Shown one piece after another: positions 38,037-40,428 of a stretch of DNA of 40,428 bases. The notes below the pieces were generated by a model that was not told where the DNA came from, searched no databases, and saw only the letters and a program-made list of their open reading frames with translations. Position 1 is the stretch's first letter. Each line of letters starts with the position of its first letter. Origin of the DNA: Methanoregulaceae archaeon (GTDB lineage: Archaea; Halobacteriota; Methanomicrobia; Methanomicrobiales; Methanospirillaceae). The stretch covers positions 1 to 40,428 of the forward strand of contig JACTUB010000022.1 of the NCBI GenBank assembly GCA_015660885.1, written 5' to 3'. Made by a program: the position numbers and the translations under genes.

Positions 38037-38768
38037 ATGGTAAGCGAAATAGTATCAGGGTTTCTCCAGGCAATTAACCTCATTATAACGCTTAATCCGG
38101 AGGTAATGCGAATCACATTACTCTCCCTGGAAATTTCACTCTCGTCGACTTTTTTGTCTGCTGTGCTATCCATTCCTCTCGGTTCATTAATCTATTACCA
38201 TGAATTTTTTGGAAAACGGTTCATTATCAATATAGTTCAGACATTGTATGCACTGCCGACCGTGCTTGCGGGGCTGCTCCTATTCCTCCTGCTTTCGAAT
38301 GCCGGACCACTCGGCTTTTTAAGTCTTCTTTTTACCCCGCAGGGGATGATACTTGCCCAGATGATCCTTGTAATGCCTCTCATCACCGGGTTCACCATCA
38401 GCGCTCTAAGCGGGGTCGACCGGGATATGAAAATTATTGTAATTTCACTGGGGGCGACCAAATTCCAGTCCATTTTTACCCTCATCAGAGAAGTGAGATT
38501 CGCGATACTGGCCGCTGTGATACTTGGTTTCGGGAGAGCAATATCCGAGGTCGGTGCAGCGATGATAATCGGAGGCAATATCCGTGGAGTGCTCAATTAT
38601 TCGGGCACCAGAGTCCTGACAACTGCAATTTCCCTTGAAACCTCGCAGGGAGATTTCCCCCTTGCAATTGCCCTCGGGATTATCCTGCTCGGAGTAGCAG
38701 TACTGGTAAATTTCGGCCTGAATGTGGTCCAGGAAGGCAGTGTCTGGAAGAGTTATACCTCATCCTGA
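38037..38768 (+). CDS. tupB: Tungstate ABC transporter permease TupB
   Basis: A 243-residue permease with five to six membrane segments. Typical TupB sequence is seen in ITLLSLEISLSSTFLSAVLS, QTLYALPTVLAGLLLFLLLS, and the EAA loop ISLGATKFQSIFTLIREV, followed by FGRAISEVGAAMIIGGNIRG. It moves tungstate delivered by TupA. AAGGT just upstream of the ATG is the ribosome site. tupC starts 19 bp after its stop. Confidence 0.95.
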   Translation: MVSEIVSGFLQAINLIITLNPEVMRITLLSLEISLSSTFLSAVLSIPLGSLIYYHEFFGKRFIINIVQTLYALPTVLAGLLLFLLLSNAGPLGFLSLLFTPQGMILAQMILVMPLITGFTISALSGVDRDMKIIVISLGATKFQSIFTLIREVRFAILAAVILGFGRAISEVGAAMIIGGNIRGVLNYSGTRVLTTAISLETSQGDFPLAIALGIILLGVAVLVNFGLNVVQEGSVWKSYTSS

Positions 38769-38787
38769 AAAAACGGCAGAATTAACC

Positions 38788-39873
38788 ATGAGCGAAATAG
38801 TCATCAAAGCAGAGTCCCTTTCGAAACAGTACGAAGGAAAAGATATTCTCAGAGATGTATCTTTCTCCATTGATAAAGGAGAGATCTTTGGGCTGATCGG
38901 ACCCAGTGGCTCAGGAAAAAGTACCCTTATCCGCCTGCTAGACCTCCTCGAAATGCCGGCAGGAGGAAAGTTGTCGATACTGGGGACAGATGCACTCGCT
39001 TCCCGTTCCCGGTTTGATTTACGGAATCGTATGGCCCTGTTGAACCAGAAACCGGTAATTTTTGGCATGTCGGTGTATGATAATATAGCGCTCGGCATGA
39101 AATACCGGAGAAAAAGCAGGCAGGAGATCAATGATGCAGTTCATGATGTACTGGAAGTGATTGGATTACACGGGTATGGCAACAGGATGGCCCGTACACT
39201 TTCAGGAGGGGAGGCCCAGCGTGTAGCACTAGCCAGGTCCATCGTCACGAAACCGGAGATCCTTTTTCTCGATGAGCCAACCGCCAATCTCGACCCCCAT
39301 TCAACAAAGAAGATCGAAGAACTTGTTCTTGAAATCAATAAAGAATATGATACAACAATAGTACTCAGCACACATGATATGCTTCAGGGCCAGAAACTCG
39401 CAACTCGTATCGGGGTAATCCTTGACGGGAAAATCCTCCAGACAGGGACAACAAACGAGATATTCCATAAGCCAGCTACTACGAATATTGCCTTGTTTGT
39501 CGGGGTTGAAAATATATTTCCTGGCACGATAACAGGAAACAAGAACGGTGAGGTAACAATCGACATTCAGGGGAAGATGATTCAGGCTGTTGCCGATCTC
39601 ACGGAAGGTTATAAGGTCAGTGTTCTTTTTAGAGCGGAGGACGTTACTATTCACCTTGAAGAGATTTCGAAAACCAGTGCAAGAAATATATTCAGAGGAA
39701 AAATTAAAAGCCTTATTCCAACAGGTCCCTTTGTCAATGTGATAATTGACTGTGGTCAAGATATTAATGCCTTAGTAACACTTAGCTCTGCTGAGGAACT
39801 AGGTCTGAGTTTTGGGAAACAAGTATGGATCTCTATCAAGGCAACGGCAATCCATGTGATTTCGGATTTATAA
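38788..39873 (+). CDS. tupC: Tungstate ABC transporter ATPase TupC with C-terminal TOBE domain(s)
   Basis: A 361-residue ATPase. Walker A GPSGSGKST, Q-loop LLNQKPVIFGMSVYDNI, signature LSGGEAQRVALARSI, Walker B ILFLDEPTANLDP and H-loop LSTHDMLQGQKLA occupy residues 1-235. Residues about 240-361 are TOBE-like: FPGTITGNKNGEVTIDIQGK, then VSVLFRAEDVTIHLEE, and a second half beginning NIFRGKIKSLIPTGPFVNV. Such domains bind tungstate/molybdate and inhibit transport when metal is plentiful. It therefore contrasts with ModC here, which has none. The ATG giving MSEIVIKAESLSKQYEG is chosen; a longer in-frame start would overlap tupB. Confidence 0.94.
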   Translation: MSEIVIKAESLSKQYEGKDILRDVSFSIDKGEIFGLIGPSGSGKSTLIRLLDLLEMPAGGKLSILGTDALASRSRFDLRNRMALLNQKPVIFGMSVYDNIALGMKYRRKSRQEINDAVHDVLEVIGLHGYGNRMARTLSGGEAQRVALARSIVTKPEILFLDEPTANLDPHSTKKIEELVLEINKEYDTTIVLSTHDMLQGQKLATRIGVILDGKILQTGTTNEIFHKPATTNIALFVGVENIFPGTITGNKNGEVTIDIQGKMIQAVADLTEGYKVSVLFRAEDVTIHLEEISKTSARNIFRGKIKSLIPTGPFVNVIIDCGQDINALVTLSSAEELGLSFGKQVWISIKATAIHVISDL

Positions 39874-40299
39874 ATACAGATTGAGTGATTATTCAGATCA
39901 TCTCCCTGTCTCGGGCTGACATTGTTTACTGCACTGATTGTGCCACATTTCCTGACGGGAAGCTTATCTTAATAGCATTCATTATTTTTTCATGGTTTTT
40001 ATTGCAATCAGTCTCTTATCGACAACCTCAATCTGTTCCTGCAAGATTTTTTATGATTCTCCAGCACCTGGATTTTATCATCAATCGTGATACATCCTGC
40101 CTTAAGTTTCAGCTGCCCCCTCGAAAAGAGTGGCCTGATAGAAAAAACAGTAGTTTTTTTTTGGTTTATCGCCGGATTTTATTGGTCGGAATGTCAATCC
40201 ACGCAAAATTCCTGCGTTTTTTTGGTGATGCTCGTTTCATGAGACCAGTAAATACCAATATTGATGGACACCGCGTCTACACGAAGCCGGTTCAGTGCA
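39874..40299. other. Intergenic region of about 425 bp, no gene supported
   Basis: The 3' region between tupC and the convergent membrane-protein gene at the window end. A plus-strand frame is open over most of it, but its residues are cysteine/phenylalanine-rich and lack protein-like patterning. GTGCACTAGTGCAC at 40295-40308 is a perfect palindrome overlapping the stop codon of the minus-strand gene and might be part of a terminator. Confidence 0.45.
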
Positions 40300-40428
40300 C
40301 TAGTGCACTACTATCAACATAGCCATTATGATTGCAATACCGGTGATGAGAACCCAGAGGATTTCCGCACCGAGAAGAAGGGAGAGGAACGCACTCCTGC
40401 CGCGAGAAGCGCAGGGAACCACGACCAC
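40300..40428 (-). CDS. Membrane protein, C-terminal fragment (runs off the window)
   Basis: The minus strand is open from the window edge to a TAG, giving 42 residues: a basic stretch with SRGRSAF followed by LSLLLGAEILWVLITGIAII and a second half MAMLIVVH. It is the last transmembrane segment(s) of an otherwise unseen integral membrane protein. No family can be assigned from this piece. Confidence 0.6.
   Translation of the reverse strand: MVVVPCASRGRSAFLSLLLGAEILWVLITGIAIIMAMLIVVH

Noticed and set aside
39885..40322. A long plus-strand open frame after tupC
   Set aside because: Residue composition is erratic (Phe/Cys/Arg-rich, no domain pattern), there is no ribosome site, and the minus-strand membrane-protein fragment at its end is more convincing.
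1..40428. CRISPR arrays, tRNA/rRNA genes, prophage or intact insertion sequences
   Set aside because: I looked for regular direct repeats, cloverleaf-like GC-rich segments and transposase motifs, and saw none.

Overview
The window looks like the chromosome of a hydrogenotrophic, formate-using methanogenic archaeon, most likely of the order Methanomicrobiales (Methanoregula-like). The evidence is a complete formylmethanofuran dehydrogenase operon, an F420-type formate dehydrogenase pair (fdhA-fdhB), a small methanogen-type sulfite-reductase-like protein (Dsr-LP), Thr/Pro-rich lipoprotein linkers, TATA-box promoters with leaderless starts, and frequent 4-8 bp gene overlaps. No tRNA, rRNA, CRISPR array or intact insertion sequence was seen. 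The genus assignment is inference.

Almost everything recognisable concerns molybdenum or tungsten. From left to right: a PH-like membrane protein, a small orphan family protein, a HIT protein and a molbindin (mop1); a DrrAB-like ABC exporter; modCBA for molybdate uptake, on the minus strand; a second copy of the orphan family, a DUF457-like membrane protein, a TrmO-like methyltransferase and a second molbindin (mop2, 67 of 73 residues identical to mop1); relics of CooC-like and Mrp/NBP35-like ATPases; a membrane-anchored SUOX-type molybdopterin protein; a relic of a second modC; and the fwdG-D-B-A-C operon ending in a rubredoxin with an insertion. Convergent to it is Dsr-LP.

Between about 19.7 and 26.1 kb a minus-strand cluster carries, in transcription order, a divergent MoeA, an OsmC-like thiol protein, a double-cubane-cluster protein of the YjiM/BcrB-like family, its ASKHA activator (4-bp overlap), a three-domain DsrE/DsrE/DsrF fusion, and a decayed gene ending in a truncated ASKHA motif. 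This set of parts (ATP-driven low-potential Fe-S reduction plus sulfur-relay and thiol-peroxidase folds beside a Moco insertase) is the best candidate for an undescribed system.

The right part has a MoeA fused to a periplasmic-binding-like domain, convergent fdhB/fdhA, an FmdE-family protein with a degenerate metal motif, fdhD with an unusual cysteine motif (translationally coupled to a third orphan-family paralog), an amino-acid-kinase-fold protein closely resembling molybdenum storage protein (MoSto) subunits, two small conserved-looking proteins, and divergent tupA / tupBC for tungstate uptake with a palindrome between them. The window ends inside a membrane-protein gene.

Together the genes cover metal uptake (ModABC, TupABC), buffering and storage (two molbindins, the MoSto-like protein), insertion into pterin (two MoeA), cofactor sulfuration (FdhD) and use (Fwd, Fdh, SUOX-like). 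Four copies of an imperfectly palindromic element of about 92 bp and several gene relics show that the island has been remodelled.
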